54,480 nt of DNA from Acidovorax sp. Leaf78 (GCF_001422735.1 NZ_LMLZ01000011.1:1-54480), one strand, 5' to 3'; shown: positions 7,939 through 16,281, numbered from the stretch's first letter. A program made the numbers and translations. The notes: generated by a model from the sequence alone, not told the origin.

Positions 7939-9135
7939 ATGGCCCACGCCTCTTTTCAATGGGATGACCCTTTCCTGCTGAGCCAGCAGCTGACCGACGA
8001 CGAGCGCGCCATCCGCGACGCCGCCGCCGCCTACTGCCAGGACAAGCTGGCACCCCGCGTGCTGGACGCCTTCCGACACGAAAAGATGGACGTGAGCATC
8101 TTTCGCGAGATGGGCGAAGTGGGACTCCTGGGCCCCACCATCCCCGAGCAGTACGGCGGCCCCGGCCTGTCGTACGTGGCCTATGGCCTGATCGCCCGCG
8201 AAGTCGAACGCGTGGATTCGGGCTACCGCTCCATGGCCAGCGTGCAGTCGTCGCTGGTGATGGTGCCCATCCATGAGTTCGGCACCGAAGCGCAAAAGCA
8301 GAAGTACCTGCCCAAGCTCGCCACCGGCGAGTGGATCGGCTGCTTCGGCCTGACCGAGCCCGACCACGGCTCCGACCCCGGCAGCATGGCCACGCGCGCC
8401 TACAAGGTCGATGGCGGCTACAAGCTCAAGGGCAGCAAGATGTGGATCACCAACAGCCCCGTGGCGGATGTGTTCGTCGTCTGGGCCAAGGAAGTATCCG
8501 AAGGCGGTGCGGTGGGCCCCATCCGCGGCTTTGTGCTGGACAAGGGCATGAAGGGGCTGACGGCTCCTGCCATCCACGGCAAGGTGGGCCTGCGTGCATC
8601 GATCACGGGGGAGATCGTGATGGACGACGTGTTCGTGCCTGAAGAAAACGCGTTTCCTGAAGTGCAGGGCCTGAAGGGCCCCTTCACCTGCCTGAACAGC
8701 GCGCGCTACGGCATCGCCTGGGGCGCACTGGGTGCGGCCGAGTTCTGCTGGCACACCGCCCGCCAGTACACGCTGGACCGCAAGCAGTTTGGCCGCCCCC
8801 TGGCTGCGAACCAGCTCATCCAGAAGAAGCTGGCCGACATGCAGACCGAGATCGCCATCGGCCTGCAGGCCTGCCTGCAGTTCGGCCGCATGAAGGACGC
8901 GGGCACGGCCAGCGTGGAAGGCACGTCCATCATCAAGCGCAACAGCTGCGGCAAGGCCCTGGACATCGCCCGCCTGGCGCGCGACATGATGGGGGGCAAC
9001 GGCATCAGCGACGAGTTCGGCGTGGCGCGCCACCTGGTGAACCTGGAAGTGGTGAACACGTATGAAGGCACGCACGATGTGCATGCGCTGATCCTGGGCC
9101 GGGCGCAGACTGGCATTGCAGCGTTCAGCAACTAA
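7939..9135 (+). CDS. gcdH: Glutaryl-CoA dehydrogenase
   Basis: A 398-residue acyl-CoA dehydrogenase that oxidises and decarboxylates glutaryl-CoA to crotonyl-CoA, using FAD and passing electrons to ETF. Landmarks in order: the N-terminal helical domain ('[17 protein letters not shown]'), '[19 protein letters not shown]', the middle domain '[17 protein letters not shown]' and '[11 protein letters not shown]', and the C-terminal '[15 protein letters not shown]' carrying the catalytic Glu typical of this subfamily. Length and the '[12 protein letters not shown]' stretch agree with GcdH rather than short-chain dehydrogenases. ATG at 7939 is preceded by GGAG. A strong terminator follows at 9191-9229, before the CoA-transferase gene. 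Confidence 0.95.
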   Translation: MAHASFQWDDPFLLSQQLTDDERAIRDAAAAYCQDKLAPRVLDAFRHEKMDVSIFREMGEVGLLGPTIPEQYGGPGLSYVAYGLIAREVERVDSGYRSMASVQSSLVMVPIHEFGTEAQKQKYLPKLATGEWIGCFGLTEPDHGSDPGSMATRAYKVDGGYKLKGSKMWITNSPVADVFVVWAKEVSEGGAVGPIRGFVLDKGMKGLTAPAIHGKVGLRASITGEIVMDDVFVPEENAFPEVQGLKGPFTCLNSARYGIAWGALGAAEFCWHTARQYTLDRKQFGRPLAANQLIQKKLADMQTEIAIGLQACLQFGRMKDAGTASVEGTSIIKRNSCGKALDIARLARDMMGGNGISDEFGVARHLVNLEVVNTYEGTHDVHALILGRAQTGIAAFSN

Positions 9136-9190
9136 GCCTTCGAAGCCATCATGGCCCGGTAGATTCACTGCCATTACTCCTAAAACGATA

Positions 9191-9229
9191 GCTGCTAGCG
9201 CTTTATAGACAGGCGCTAGCAGCCTTTTT
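9191..9229 (+). terminator. Intrinsic terminator after gcdH; member of a dispersed repeat
   Basis: An 11-bp perfect stem (GCTGCTAGCGC at 9191-9201 with GCGCTAGCAGC at 9213-9223), an 11-base loop, then C and five T residues at 9225-9229. Stem, loop and flanks resemble the hairpins at 27618-27648 and 37268-37298, so this is one copy of a repeated element used as a terminator. It sits between gcdH and the CoA-transferase gene, so the latter may need read-through or its own promoter. Confidence 0.85.
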
Positions 9230-9242
9230 CATTCAAATTTCC

Positions 9243-10511
9243 ATGACCACATCCAATGCAGGCGCCCTGACGGGCATCAAGGTGCTCGACCTCTCCCGTG
9301 TGCTGGCCGGCCCGTGGTGCACGCAGGTGCTGGCCGACCTGGGGGCGGATGTGGTGAAGGTAGAACGCCCCGGCGTGGGCGACGACACGCGCCAGTGGGG
9401 CCCGCCCTTTTTGAAGGACGCCGAGGGCAACGACACGAACCAGGCGAGCTACTACACCGCCTGCAACCGCAACAAGCGCTCGGTCACCATCGACATGGCA
9501 TCACCCGACGGGCAGGCGCTGATCCGGCAGATGGCGCAAGAGGCCGACATCGTGGTCGAGAACTTCAAGGTCGGCGGCCTGAAGCAATACGGCCTGGACC
9601 ACGAGAGCCTGCGCGCGCTGAACCCGCGCCTCATCTACTGCTCCGTCACCGGCTTTGGGCAGGACGGGCCATACGCCGAGCGCGCGGGCTACGACCTGAT
9701 GGTGCAGGCCATGACGGGCCTGATGAGTATCACCGGCCAGGCCGACAGCCAGCCCGGCGGCGGCCCGATGCGCGTGGGCGTGGCCGTGATCGACCTGTTC
9801 ACCGGCCTGTACGCCAGCAACGCCATCCTGGCCGCGCTGCATGTGCGCGACAACGCGGCCACTGGCACCGGCCAGGGCCAGCACATCGACATGGCGCTGC
9901 TCGACGTGGGCATGGCCGTGCTGGCCAACCAGGCCTCAGGCTTCCTTGCGACCGGCAAGGCGCCCGAGCGCATGGGCAACAGCCACCCGAGCCTGGCGCC
10001 CTACCAGGACTTTGCGACCGCCGACGGCAACATGCTGCTGGCCATCGGCAACGACGGGCAGTTCCAGCGCTTTTGCGCCGCGGCCAGCCAGCCCCAGTGG
10101 GGCACCGACCCGCGCTTTGCCACCAACACGCTGCGCGTGAAGCACCGCACCGACCTGATCCCCGCCATGGAGGCGGTGACGCGCACGCGCACCACCGCCG
10201 ACTGGATCGCGCTGCTGGAAGACAAGGCCGTGCCCTGCGGCCCCATCAACACCATTGCGCAGGCGTTCGACGATGCGCAGGTCAAAGCGCGCGGCCTGGC
10301 GGTGACGCTGCCGCGCTGGAAGGACGGCGAGGCCGCCACCGACGGCGTGCAGCAGATCACCGGCGTGGCCAGCCCGCTGCGCCTGTCGGCCACGCCGCCG
10401 GTGCTGCGCAACGCGCCGCCGGCGCTGGGGCAGCACACGGACGAAGTGCTTGCCGAGATGGGGCTTGGCCCCGAGCGTATTGCAGCGCTGCGGGCATCGG
10501 GCGTGGTGTAG
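9243..10511 (+). CDS. gcoT: CaiB/BaiF (class III) CoA-transferase, probably succinyl-CoA:glutarate CoA-transferase
   Basis: A 422-residue class III CoA-transferase. The family pattern is clear: N-terminal 'LTGIKVLDLSRVLAGPWCTQ', 'DLGADVVKVERPGVGDDTR', 'NRNKRSVTIDM', 'VENFKVGGLKQYGL', 'VTGFGQDGPYAERAGYD' and the segment 'IDMALLDVGMAVLANQ', which carries the catalytic Asp that forms the acyl-CoA anhydride. Its position after gcdH and beside a LysR gene matches the gcdR-gcdH-gcoT arrangement known from Pseudomonas, where it activates glutarate with CoA from succinyl-CoA. The ribosome-binding site is weak. Substrate is inferred from context; the fold is certain. Confidence 0.85.
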   Translation: MTTSNAGALTGIKVLDLSRVLAGPWCTQVLADLGADVVKVERPGVGDDTRQWGPPFLKDAEGNDTNQASYYTACNRNKRSVTIDMASPDGQALIRQMAQEADIVVENFKVGGLKQYGLDHESLRALNPRLIYCSVTGFGQDGPYAERAGYDLMVQAMTGLMSITGQADSQPGGGPMRVGVAVIDLFTGLYASNAILAALHVRDNAATGTGQGQHIDMALLDVGMAVLANQASGFLATGKAPERMGNSHPSLAPYQDFATADGNMLLAIGNDGQFQRFCAAASQPQWGTDPRFATNTLRVKHRTDLIPAMEAVTRTRTTADWIALLEDKAVPCGPINTIAQAFDDAQVKARGLAVTLPRWKDGEAATDGVQQITGVASPLRLSATPPVLRNAPPALGQHTDEVLAEMGLGPERIAALRASGVV

Positions 10512-10573
10512 CTGCAGCTGCCGGTCCACGGATCAAAGGTGTAGCTGGATCGCCAGACCACCGCCACTGTCCA

Positions 10574-10639
10574 CATCCGTTCGGGCTGAGCCTGTCGAAG
10601 CCTTGCGCGGCGCTTCGACAAGCTCAGCGTGAACGGATG
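10574..10639. repeat. Dispersed palindromic repeat, family 2, copy 1
   Basis: A long imperfect inverted repeat. The left arm contains CGTTCGGGCTGAGCC and TGTCGAAG, the right arm CTTCGACA and AGCTCAGCGTGAACG, with a GC-rich loop. The same unit recurs at 18388-18447, and its left arm recurs in tandem at 16330-16465. Here it lies between two convergent genes and could work as a bidirectional terminator stem. It resembles REP-type elements common in Proteobacteria. Confidence 0.85.
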
Positions 10640-10654
10640 GGGATGCGTATCGCC

Positions 10655-12313
10655 TCACGCCAGCGGCGCAGCAGCCTCCAGCAGATACTCCGTCACCTCA
10701 TCGGAGAAGCGCATCAGCCGGCCGTCCAGCAGCACGGCCTCCGAGCCCTTCGGATCGGGCGCCGCCGCTGGCAAGCCGTGGTCCACCAGTGCCTGGGCGC
10801 AGCCCACCCAGTCGCCACCGGGCTCGGGCGTGTTGATCGACCCCCACGACAGCGCGCCGCAAGCGTTGTCCTCAAAGCCATGCGTGGCCTGCCAGCGCGC
10901 GCCGTGCTCCAGCAGGAAACGGGTCAGCGCCGCGTCGCCCCGAAAGATGGCCAGGTGCAGCGCGGTGCCGTCCCAGTCGCCCCCCTTCGCGTCGATGGGC
11001 CAGCCCAGGCGCACCATCAGCCGCACGGCAGCGCCGCAGTCCGCCTGGGCAGCCAGCTCGGGCAGCAGGCGCTGCTGGGGCGGCGACAGCGCATGCACCA
11101 GCCCAGGCAGGGCGGTCAGCAGCGTGCGCGCCCGTGCCTCGTCGGCCTCGGCGCAGGCGGCGATGAACTGCTCGTCGGCAGGCACCTCGCCCCCGCCGGC
11201 CGCGGTGCGCAGAAACGCCGCCACGGCCGGCAGCCCATACCGCAGGGCCTGGATGTGCGCCGCCGTGCCGTCGGCGGTGCGCATGGCGGGGTCGGCACCC
11301 GCGGCCACCAACGCCTGCACGTGTGCGAGCGATCGCCGCCGCCGCAGGGCCCACAGCAGGGGCGCGCTGTGGGGGGCGGGCCCGCCGTCCTGGCCCAAGG
11401 GCTCGTTCGCATCCGCACCGTGCGCCAGCAGCAGTTGCAGCGCTGGCAGGTCGTCCATGTCGAGCACTCTGTACACCGCGTTCGATCCCTGCACCCGCGC
11501 GCCCGCCTCCAGCAGCATGCGCGTGCAGTCCAGGCTGCCCAGCGCGTGGTACAGCGACTCGCCATCGTTGGGGTCGGCGCCCGCGTCCAGCAGCAGGCGC
11601 GCCATGCCGGCATGCTGGTTCTGCCCCGCTGCGCCATACAGCGCCGAGAGGGGGTGCGTTGCATCGGGCGCTGCCAGCGACGCGGGGGGCCAGCGGCTGC
11701 CCACCCGCTGGTTGGCATCGGCACCCGCTTGCAGCAGCAGGGCCACGCAGGCCTGCAGGCGGTCCGCGAACGCCGGCAGCCGCGCCAGGCTGGAATGCGC
11801 CACGGCCAGCAGCGGCGGCAGCTGCAAGGGCCCGCCAGCGCGGTGCACCCAGCCCGGGTCTTGCGCAATGGCCTGGCGCAGGCGCGCCTCATCGCCCACG
11901 GCACAGGCCAGCCACGGGCCTTCGTCCTGCGGGATGGCGCCATCGGCCCACAGCCGTTCGGCCAGCCGGGGCCGGGCACTGTGGTTGCCGCCTGCAATGT
12001 CGCCCGCATAGACCAGGCGCAGCCACTGCTGCGTGGCGCGCTCCGGGTCATCCACCAGCGCGCGCCGCGCCAGCACAAAGCCCTGGAAGTCGGCCCACGA
12101 CGCAAAGCCATGCTCGCGCGCCAGGCACGATTGCGCGTCGTGCAGCTTCAGGCCCAGGGCCGCGATGGCGGCATCGCCCAGCCCTGCGGCGGAAGGCAGC
12201 GCGTTGCGAAAGCGCGCCAGCGCCTCGGGCTCGCCGCTGCGATAGCTGGCAAGCAGGTCCTTGGCTTGTTTCTTGAGATGGCCCAGGTCGGGCCGAGGGG
12301 GAATGCGTTTCAC
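10655..12313 (-). CDS. Ankyrin-repeat protein
   Basis: A 552-residue cytoplasmic protein of unknown role built largely from ankyrin-type repeats. An N-terminal region of about 90 residues ('DLGHLKKQAKDLLASYRSG', 'LAREHGFASWADFQGFV') is a module I recall at the start of many bacterial ankyrin proteins. Repeats follow with signatures such as 'VALLLQAGADANQ', 'ARLLLDAGADPNDGESLYHA', 'TRMLLEAGARV', 'LQLLLAHGADANEP', 'VQALVAAGADP' and 'LHLAIFRGDAALTRFLLEHG'. The frame runs upstream to 12361, but GTG at 12311-12313 has an ideal ribosome-binding site (GGAGG, five bases before), so it is preferred. Such proteins bind other proteins; no partner is indicated by the neighbours. Confidence 0.85.
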   Translation of the reverse strand: MKRIPPRPDLGHLKKQAKDLLASYRSGEPEALARFRNALPSAAGLGDAAIAALGLKLHDAQSCLAREHGFASWADFQGFVLARRALVDDPERATQQWLRLVYAGDIAGGNHSARPRLAERLWADGAIPQDEGPWLACAVGDEARLRQAIAQDPGWVHRAGGPLQLPPLLAVAHSSLARLPAFADRLQACVALLLQAGADANQRVGSRWPPASLAAPDATHPLSALYGAAGQNQHAGMARLLLDAGADPNDGESLYHALGSLDCTRMLLEAGARVQGSNAVYRVLDMDDLPALQLLLAHGADANEPLGQDGGPAPHSAPLLWALRRRRSLAHVQALVAAGADPAMRTADGTAAHIQALRYGLPAVAAFLRTAAGGGEVPADEQFIAACAEADEARARTLLTALPGLVHALSPPQQRLLPELAAQADCGAAVRLMVRLGWPIDAKGGDWDGTALHLAIFRGDAALTRFLLEHGARWQATHGFEDNACGALSWGSINTPEPGGDWVGCAQALVDHGLPAAAPDPKGSEAVLLDGRLMRFSDEVTEYLLEAAAPLA

Positions 12314-12506
12314 GAGAACCTCCGTGCATGGATCGCCGACGGCCCGCAACTCCGGCAGCACAAAGGATGAAAAGAAAAGTCAGCTCGGCACGGAACACGC
12401 AGGGTGCTCCAGGAGTGGCAAGTGGGTTCAACCCTTCCCGCGGGCCCGGGCGCGGCTTGCACCGCGGGCGGCATCTTACCGCCACGCAGCGCGTAGCCGC
12501 GAGCGA

Positions 12507-13016
12507 TCAATCCCCGTGCGCAGGCTCCAGCGCCTTGTACTGCGCCATGGTGCGCAGGCAGGCGTCGGCCACTTCGGTGCCCTTTTTCACGAAGTGTTCG
12601 CGGAAGAACTTGAGGTGGTCTTCGTGCTCGTGGAAGTCGCGCGGCGTGAGCACGGCGGACATCACGGGCACCTCGGTGTCGAGCTGCACGCGCATCAGGC
12701 CGTCGATGACGGCGGTGGTCACGAACTCGTGGCGGTAGATGCCGCCGTTGACCACCAGCGCACAGGCCACGATGGCGTCGTAGCGGCCGCTTTGCGCCAG
12801 GCGCTTGGCCAGGAGCGGGATCTCGAAGGCGCCGGGCACTTCGAACTGCTCGATCTGCCCGGCGGGCAGCCCGTTGCGGCCGAACTCGGCGATCGCGGCA
12901 TCGCGCGACTGGTGGACGATGTCCCGGTGCCAGCCGGCGCAGATGATCGCGACGCGTTCGCTGCGGCGTGCCGTGGCGGCGGAGATGGCTGTCTGGGAAG
13001 GAATGGACTGATTCAT
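12507..13016 (-). CDS. ribH: 6,7-dimethyl-8-ribityllumazine synthase, type II (RibH2-like)
   Basis: The enzyme condenses 5-amino-6-ribitylamino-uracil with 3,4-dihydroxy-2-butanone 4-phosphate to lumazine, the penultimate step of riboflavin synthesis. It has 169 residues. The pattern 'EVPGAFEIPLLAKRLA', 'ALVVNGGIYRHEFVTTAVID' and 'VPVMSAVLTPRDFHEHE' matches the Brucella/Rhizobium RibH2 type (decameric, with 'NGGIYRHEF') rather than the E. coli type, which has 'IRGGT.HFEYV'. It is a single gene behind an FMN riboswitch (13229-13399), so it should be made when FMN is low. The organism probably also has a ribH in its main rib operon; that lies outside this window. Confidence 0.93.
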   Translation of the reverse strand: MNQSIPSQTAISAATARRSERVAIICAGWHRDIVHQSRDAAIAEFGRNGLPAGQIEQFEVPGAFEIPLLAKRLAQSGRYDAIVACALVVNGGIYRHEFVTTAVIDGLMRVQLDTEVPVMSAVLTPRDFHEHEDHLKFFREHFVKKGTEVADACLRTMAQYKALEPAHGD

Positions 13017-13228
13017 GGACTTATCTCAAAGCGAGGAAAGGATTACCAGAATCAGGGCGCGCGAACAGGACTGCCGTGCACCGGCAGCACCGCACGCACC
13101 GCTGCGGGCAAGGCCGGGCCGGGCGACCAGGCCGGTGATGGATCACCACCTCGGGCCGCACAGGACCGGACACGCTGCGCAGATGCACGCACGGCACCAC
13201 CCCTGCGGGCGGCCCCTGGTTTCGCGAT
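13017..13228 (-). other. Leader between FMN riboswitch and ribH
   Basis: About 210 bases of transcribed leader separate the RFN aptamer from the ribH start codon. It is very GC-rich and contains several possible hairpins (for example around GCACCGGCAG and GGGCCGCACAGG on the plus strand), so it can hold the expression platform. I cannot tell by eye whether control is by termination or by hiding the ribosome-binding site. A weak ribosome-binding site (GAGATAAG) precedes the ATG. Confidence 0.55.
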
Positions 13229-13399
13229 CTCTTTCATCCGGACTGTGACCGTCGGCTCTGGCATCTCACCAGATCTGCTGACCCCGGGCCGCCACCACTG
13301 CTGGCACGGCCCGGGCGCTCGCGGGCTGCTGCAGTGCAGATGCAAAGACATCTGCCCGCAGATACCGCCGGTGGGGAATTTCGCCCCGCCCTGAGAACG
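13229..13399 (-). ncRNA. FMN riboswitch (RFN element)
   Basis: Read on the minus strand the element starts TTCTCAGGGCGGGGCGAA, continues with CCCACCGGCGGTA, has a variable stem rich in GCCCGGGCC / GGCCCGGGG, then AGCAGATCTGGTGAGA and GCCAGAGCCGACGG, and closes with TCACAGTCCGGATGAAAGAGA. These are the conserved blocks of the RFN aptamer in order. It binds FMN and represses the downstream gene, here the type II lumazine synthase at 12507-13016. Confidence 0.97.
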
Positions 13400-13433
13400 C
13401 TGCCGGGCAGGAGACATCCCGCCCGGCGCCACG

Positions 13434-13463
13434 ATTCTAGGGGAAACCCTGGTGCCCTGCAGT
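13434..13463 (-). promoter_or_regulatory. Possible promoter of the riboswitch-ribH transcript
   Basis: A TAGAAT hexamer on the minus strand (13434-13439) lies about 35 bases upstream of the conserved RFN blocks, a suitable place for a sigma-70 -10 box. The hexamer 17 bases further upstream (CTGCAG) is a poor -35 match. Confidence 0.35.
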
Positions 13464-13509
13464 CGCCTGCGCGATGGCCCTGCCGCCACCGTTGAGGCAC
13501 ATCAATCCG

Positions 13510-13992
13510 TCAGCGCGGCTTCTCGAAGCCGCCCTCCACCCAGGCCGTGGCGCTGGCGGGGGTGAGCTTGAACGTGGGCGGCGCCGGCACCCGCGCCAGT
13601 TCCTCGCCCAGCTCGTCATGCGCGCTCAGCGTGGCCGTGGCGCCTTCTTCGTCGGGCACGATGGCCAGGGCCACCTTCAGCCGCTGGCCGTTGACGGTGA
13701 CCGACACGTTCTTGTTGAGCTGCGCATGCAACTGCTGCTCGTGGCGGCGCAGCACCTCGCTGGCGGTCTTGACCAGGGTGTGGAAGGCCGAGACGTCGAG
13801 CGGCTTGGGATTCTTCTTGTCGCGCCCCATGGTCCAAGGGCCGACCAGCGCGGGCTCCGTCTCGCCCTTGAGCGTCATGGACACGGCCCAGCCGTCGTCG
13901 TCCTCGTTCTTGATGACCTGCGCGGTCCATTGGCCGTCGCTCCAAAGGCGGGGCTCCTGGATGGTGTCGGGCGTGTCAGGGGTGTCTTGCAT
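13510..13992 (-). CDS. Hypothetical protein (160 aa)
   Basis: A 160-residue soluble protein with no signal peptide or membrane segment. It begins with a short 'DTPDTPDTIQEP' repeat, then 'LWSDGQWTAQVIKNEDDDGW', 'LVGPWTMGRDKKNPKPLD', 'SEVLRRHEQQLHAQLNK' and ends in a Pro-rich region. No family recognised; codon use is like the core genes, so it is probably real. It stands alone between the riboswitch-ribH unit and the LysR gene at 14126. An inverted repeat at 14073-14087 lies about 80 bases upstream of its start. Confidence 0.7.
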   Translation of the reverse strand: MQDTPDTPDTIQEPRLWSDGQWTAQVIKNEDDDGWAVSMTLKGETEPALVGPWTMGRDKKNPKPLDVSAFHTLVKTASEVLRRHEQQLHAQLNKNVSVTVNGQRLKVALAIVPDEEGATATLSAHDELGEELARVPAPPTFKLTPASATAWVEGGFEKPR

Positions 13993-14072
13993 GGGAAAGG
14001 CGTCGCGGAAAATTCAGGGAAAAGGGCGCAGAGCATAACGGCCTGGGCGGACGCAGCTGCAAGGGATTTTCA

Positions 14073-14087
14073 ATAACCTTTGGTTAT
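14073..14087. promoter_or_regulatory. Perfect inverted repeat ATAACC-TTT-GGTTAT
   Basis: A 15-bp palindrome between the stop of the LysR gene (14126, minus strand) and the 160-residue gene (start 13992). Its layout resembles a LysR-type binding site. A related but imperfect sequence (ATAAGCATTTGGAATGGAT) lies at 15103-15121, upstream of the same LysR gene, so both could be bound by that regulator. Role is inference. Confidence 0.5.
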
Positions 14088-14125
14088 CGATAGCCGTGTG
14101 CGCGCAACGTCAAGATCAAAGCCGG

Positions 14126-15094
14126 TCAAGGCCCATCGATGGCAGGGCTGGCCACCTCGCGCAGCACGTCGATGAAGGCCTGCATCGCAGGCGTGGGCGA
14201 CTCTCCCAGCCGGGTGATGAGGCCGTAGTCGGGCATGCGGTCGGGCAGGTCCACGGGGATGCGGGCCAGCAGGCCCTTGGCGATGTACCGCTCCACCAGC
14301 GCCTGGGGCTGCAGCGACAGCATGTCGGTGGTCTGCATCATCTGGAGCGCAAACAGGAACGACGGGGTCTCCACCACGCCCGAGCTGAGCGCCAGGCCGT
14401 TGCGGCCGAAGATGTCGTCCGACACCCTGCGCACCGCGGTGGACGCGGGGTACAGGATCCACGGCCAGTGCGACAGCTCGGCCATGTCCAGGTCGCGCGC
14501 GCCGCGCAGAGGGTGGTGCAGGCCGCCCACCACCAGCAACGGCTCGTTGGACAGACGTTCGTAGTGGAATTGCGCGCGCTGCGCCTCGTCGGTGAAGCGG
14601 CCGATCATCAGGTCGATCTTGCGCTCGGCCAGCCACACGATCAGCTGGTCGCTGCTTTGCTCCAGCACCTTGAGCACCAGCAGCGGGCGCAGGCGCTGGA
14701 TCTCGGCCACCGACGCCGTCAGCACATGCGCGGCCGATCCTGTGATGGCGCCAATGGTCAGGTGGCCGTGGCCACCCTCCTTGAGAGCATTGAATTCATC
14801 GACGAACTTGCGGTGGCCGGCGAGCGCGCTGGCAGCGTAGCGTAGTGTGAACAGCCCCAGCTCGTTGGGCCGCATGCCGCGCGACAGGCGATCGAAGAGC
14901 CGCGATTCCAGGATCTCTTCGATGTCCATCAGGATCTTGGTGGCGGCCGGCTGCGTGATGTGCATCTGCTCGGCCGTCAGGCGCAGGTTGCGCGTCTGGC
15001 CCAGGATGTCCAGGAACTGCAGGTGCCGAAAGCGCAGCCGCGCGCAGGCCTGCGCCATCGACAGGGGTTTACCCGGAACAGGGATGGAGGCCAC
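14126..15094 (-). CDS. LysR-family regulator of the sugar-acid operon
   Basis: A 322-residue LysR protein of the branch with a modified recognition helix ('LRLTAEQMHITQPAATKIL'), seen in GbpR, PcaQ and CbhR-like regulators of sugar and aromatic acid catabolism. The helix-turn-helix lies at about residues 20-80 ('FRHLQFLDILGQTRNLR', 'ESRLFDRLSRGMRPNELG'), later than usual because of an N-terminal extension; ATG at 15055, encoding 'MAQACARLRF', is an alternative start. It diverges from the TRAP receptor gene at 15274 with about 180 bp between, so it most likely controls that operon in response to the imported acid or a keto-deoxy intermediate. Confidence 0.88.
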   Translation of the reverse strand: MASIPVPGKPLSMAQACARLRFRHLQFLDILGQTRNLRLTAEQMHITQPAATKILMDIEEILESRLFDRLSRGMRPNELGLFTLRYAASALAGHRKFVDEFNALKEGGHGHLTIGAITGSAAHVLTASVAEIQRLRPLLVLKVLEQSSDQLIVWLAERKIDLMIGRFTDEAQRAQFHYERLSNEPLLVVGGLHHPLRGARDLDMAELSHWPWILYPASTAVRRVSDDIFGRNGLALSSGVVETPSFLFALQMMQTTDMLSLQPQALVERYIAKGLLARIPVDLPDRMPDYGLITRLGESPTPAMQAFIDVLREVASPAIDGP

Positions 15095-15102
15095 GGCAAC
15101 TC

Positions 15103-15121
15103 ATAAGCATTTGGAATGGAT
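15103..15121. promoter_or_regulatory. Candidate LysR binding site in the divergent promoter
   Basis: ATAAGCATTTGGAATGGAT contains a CATT-TGG-AATG inverted repeat and resembles the perfect palindrome at 14073-14087. It lies just upstream of the LysR start codon (15094), in the region shared with the sugar-acid operon. Supported by position and symmetry only. Confidence 0.4.
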
Positions 15122-15273
15122 GCTAGCAAAAAATTGAGTGGACCCCGCGCCCAGCGAAACCTACTCTCTCGCCTGCGTCGGGAGGGTCCTGCAGAGACCC
15201 GATGGCGCCGGTGGACCGTCTTTGGGCCGTGCTCCACCGTGCCCCAGCCATTCCATATTCGGAGACAAACACC

Positions 15274-16281
15274 ATGCAATTCAAATCACTCGCCCTGGCC
15301 GCTGCATTGCTGGCCGCCATGGCTGCACCTGTGTCGGCGCAGATCAAGGACCACGTGTTCAAGGTCGGCATCGGCCTGAACGACGACCACCCCCAGGCGC
15401 AGGCCGTCAAGCACTTTGCCGAGCAGCTCTCGGCCAAGAGCGGCGGCAAGCTGGTGGCCAAGCTGTACGCCAGCGGCTCGCTGGGCAACGACGTGAGCAT
15501 GACCTCGGCCCTGCGCGGCGGCACGCTGGAGATGACGGTACCCGACAGCTCCACGCTGATGGCGCTGATCAAGCCGTTTGGCGTGCTGAACCTGCCGCTC
15601 ACCTTCAACAACGAACAAGAAGCCGACGCGGTGCTCGATGGCCCGTTCGGCCAGAAGCTGCTGGCCAAGCTGCCCGAAAAGGGCCTGGTGGGCCTGGGCT
15701 TCTGGGAGAACGGCTTCCGGCACGTGACCAACTCGCGCCGCCCCATCACCAAGGCGGAAGACCTGGCGGGCCTGAAGCTGCGCGTGATCCAGAGCCCGCT
15801 GTTCCTCGACACCTTCAACGCCCTGGGCGCCAACGCCACGCCCATGCCCTTCACCGAGCTGTACTCGGCCATGGAACAGGCCGCGGTGGATGGGCAGGAG
15901 AACCCGCCCGCCACCATCCTGTCGAGCAAGTTCTATGAAGTGCAAAAGCACCTGGTGCTGTCGCGCCACATGTACAGCGCCTGGGTGCTGCTGATGTCCA
16001 AGAAGACCTGGGACGGCCTGTCGGCGCAGGAGCAAAAGATCGTGCAGGACGCCGCGCGCGAAGCCACGCTGTTCGAGCGCAAGACCATCCGCGCGTTCAG
16101 CGAGACCGCACTGGGCGAGCTGAAGAAGGCGGGCATGCAGGTGACCGAACTCGCACCCGCCGAGCAGGCCAAGATGCGCGCCAAGCTGCAGCCGGTGCTG
16201 ACCAAGTACGCCAAGGAATTCGGTGAGGAGACCACCAGCGAAATGATGGGCGAGCTGGCCAAGGCGCGGGGCGGGAAGTAA
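15274..16281 (+). CDS. TRAP transporter substrate-binding protein (DctP family)
   Basis: The periplasmic receptor of a TRAP transporter, 335 residues. The signal peptide is about residues 1-24 ('MQFKSLALAAALLAAMA..VSA|Q'). The mature part has DctP-family blocks: 'FKVGIGLNDDHPQAQAVKHF', 'KSGGKLVAKLYASGSLGND', 'FGVLNLPLTFNN', 'GFWENGFRHVTNSRRPI', 'DLAGLKLRVIQSPLFLD' (with the Arg that usually pairs with the ligand carboxylate) and 'VDGQENPPATIL'. The start is fixed by GGAGAC upstream and the signal peptide; a frame extending back to 15202 has no such support. It belongs with the DctQ and DctM genes 3.6 kb downstream; the enzyme genes between them suggest an aldonic acid ligand. Confidence 0.93.
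   Translation: MQFKSLALAAALLAAMAAPVSAQIKDHVFKVGIGLNDDHPQAQAVKHFAEQLSAKSGGKLVAKLYASGSLGNDVSMTSALRGGTLEMTVPDSSTLMALIKPFGVLNLPLTFNNEQEADAVLDGPFGQKLLAKLPEKGLVGLGFWENGFRHVTNSRRPITKAEDLAGLKLRVIQSPLFLDTFNALGANATPMPFTELYSAMEQAAVDGQENPPATILSSKFYEVQKHLVLSRHMYSAWVLLMSKKTWDGLSAQEQKIVQDAAREATLFERKTIRAFSETALGELKKAGMQVTELAPAEQAKMRAKLQPVLTKYAKEFGEETTSEMMGELAKARGGK

Noticed and set aside
9314..12370. A plus-strand open frame of over 1000 codons across the CoA-transferase and ankyrin genes
   Set aside because: It is Arg/Ala/Pro-rich throughout, spans two well-supported genes in other frames and shows no family motif: a GC-driven shadow frame.
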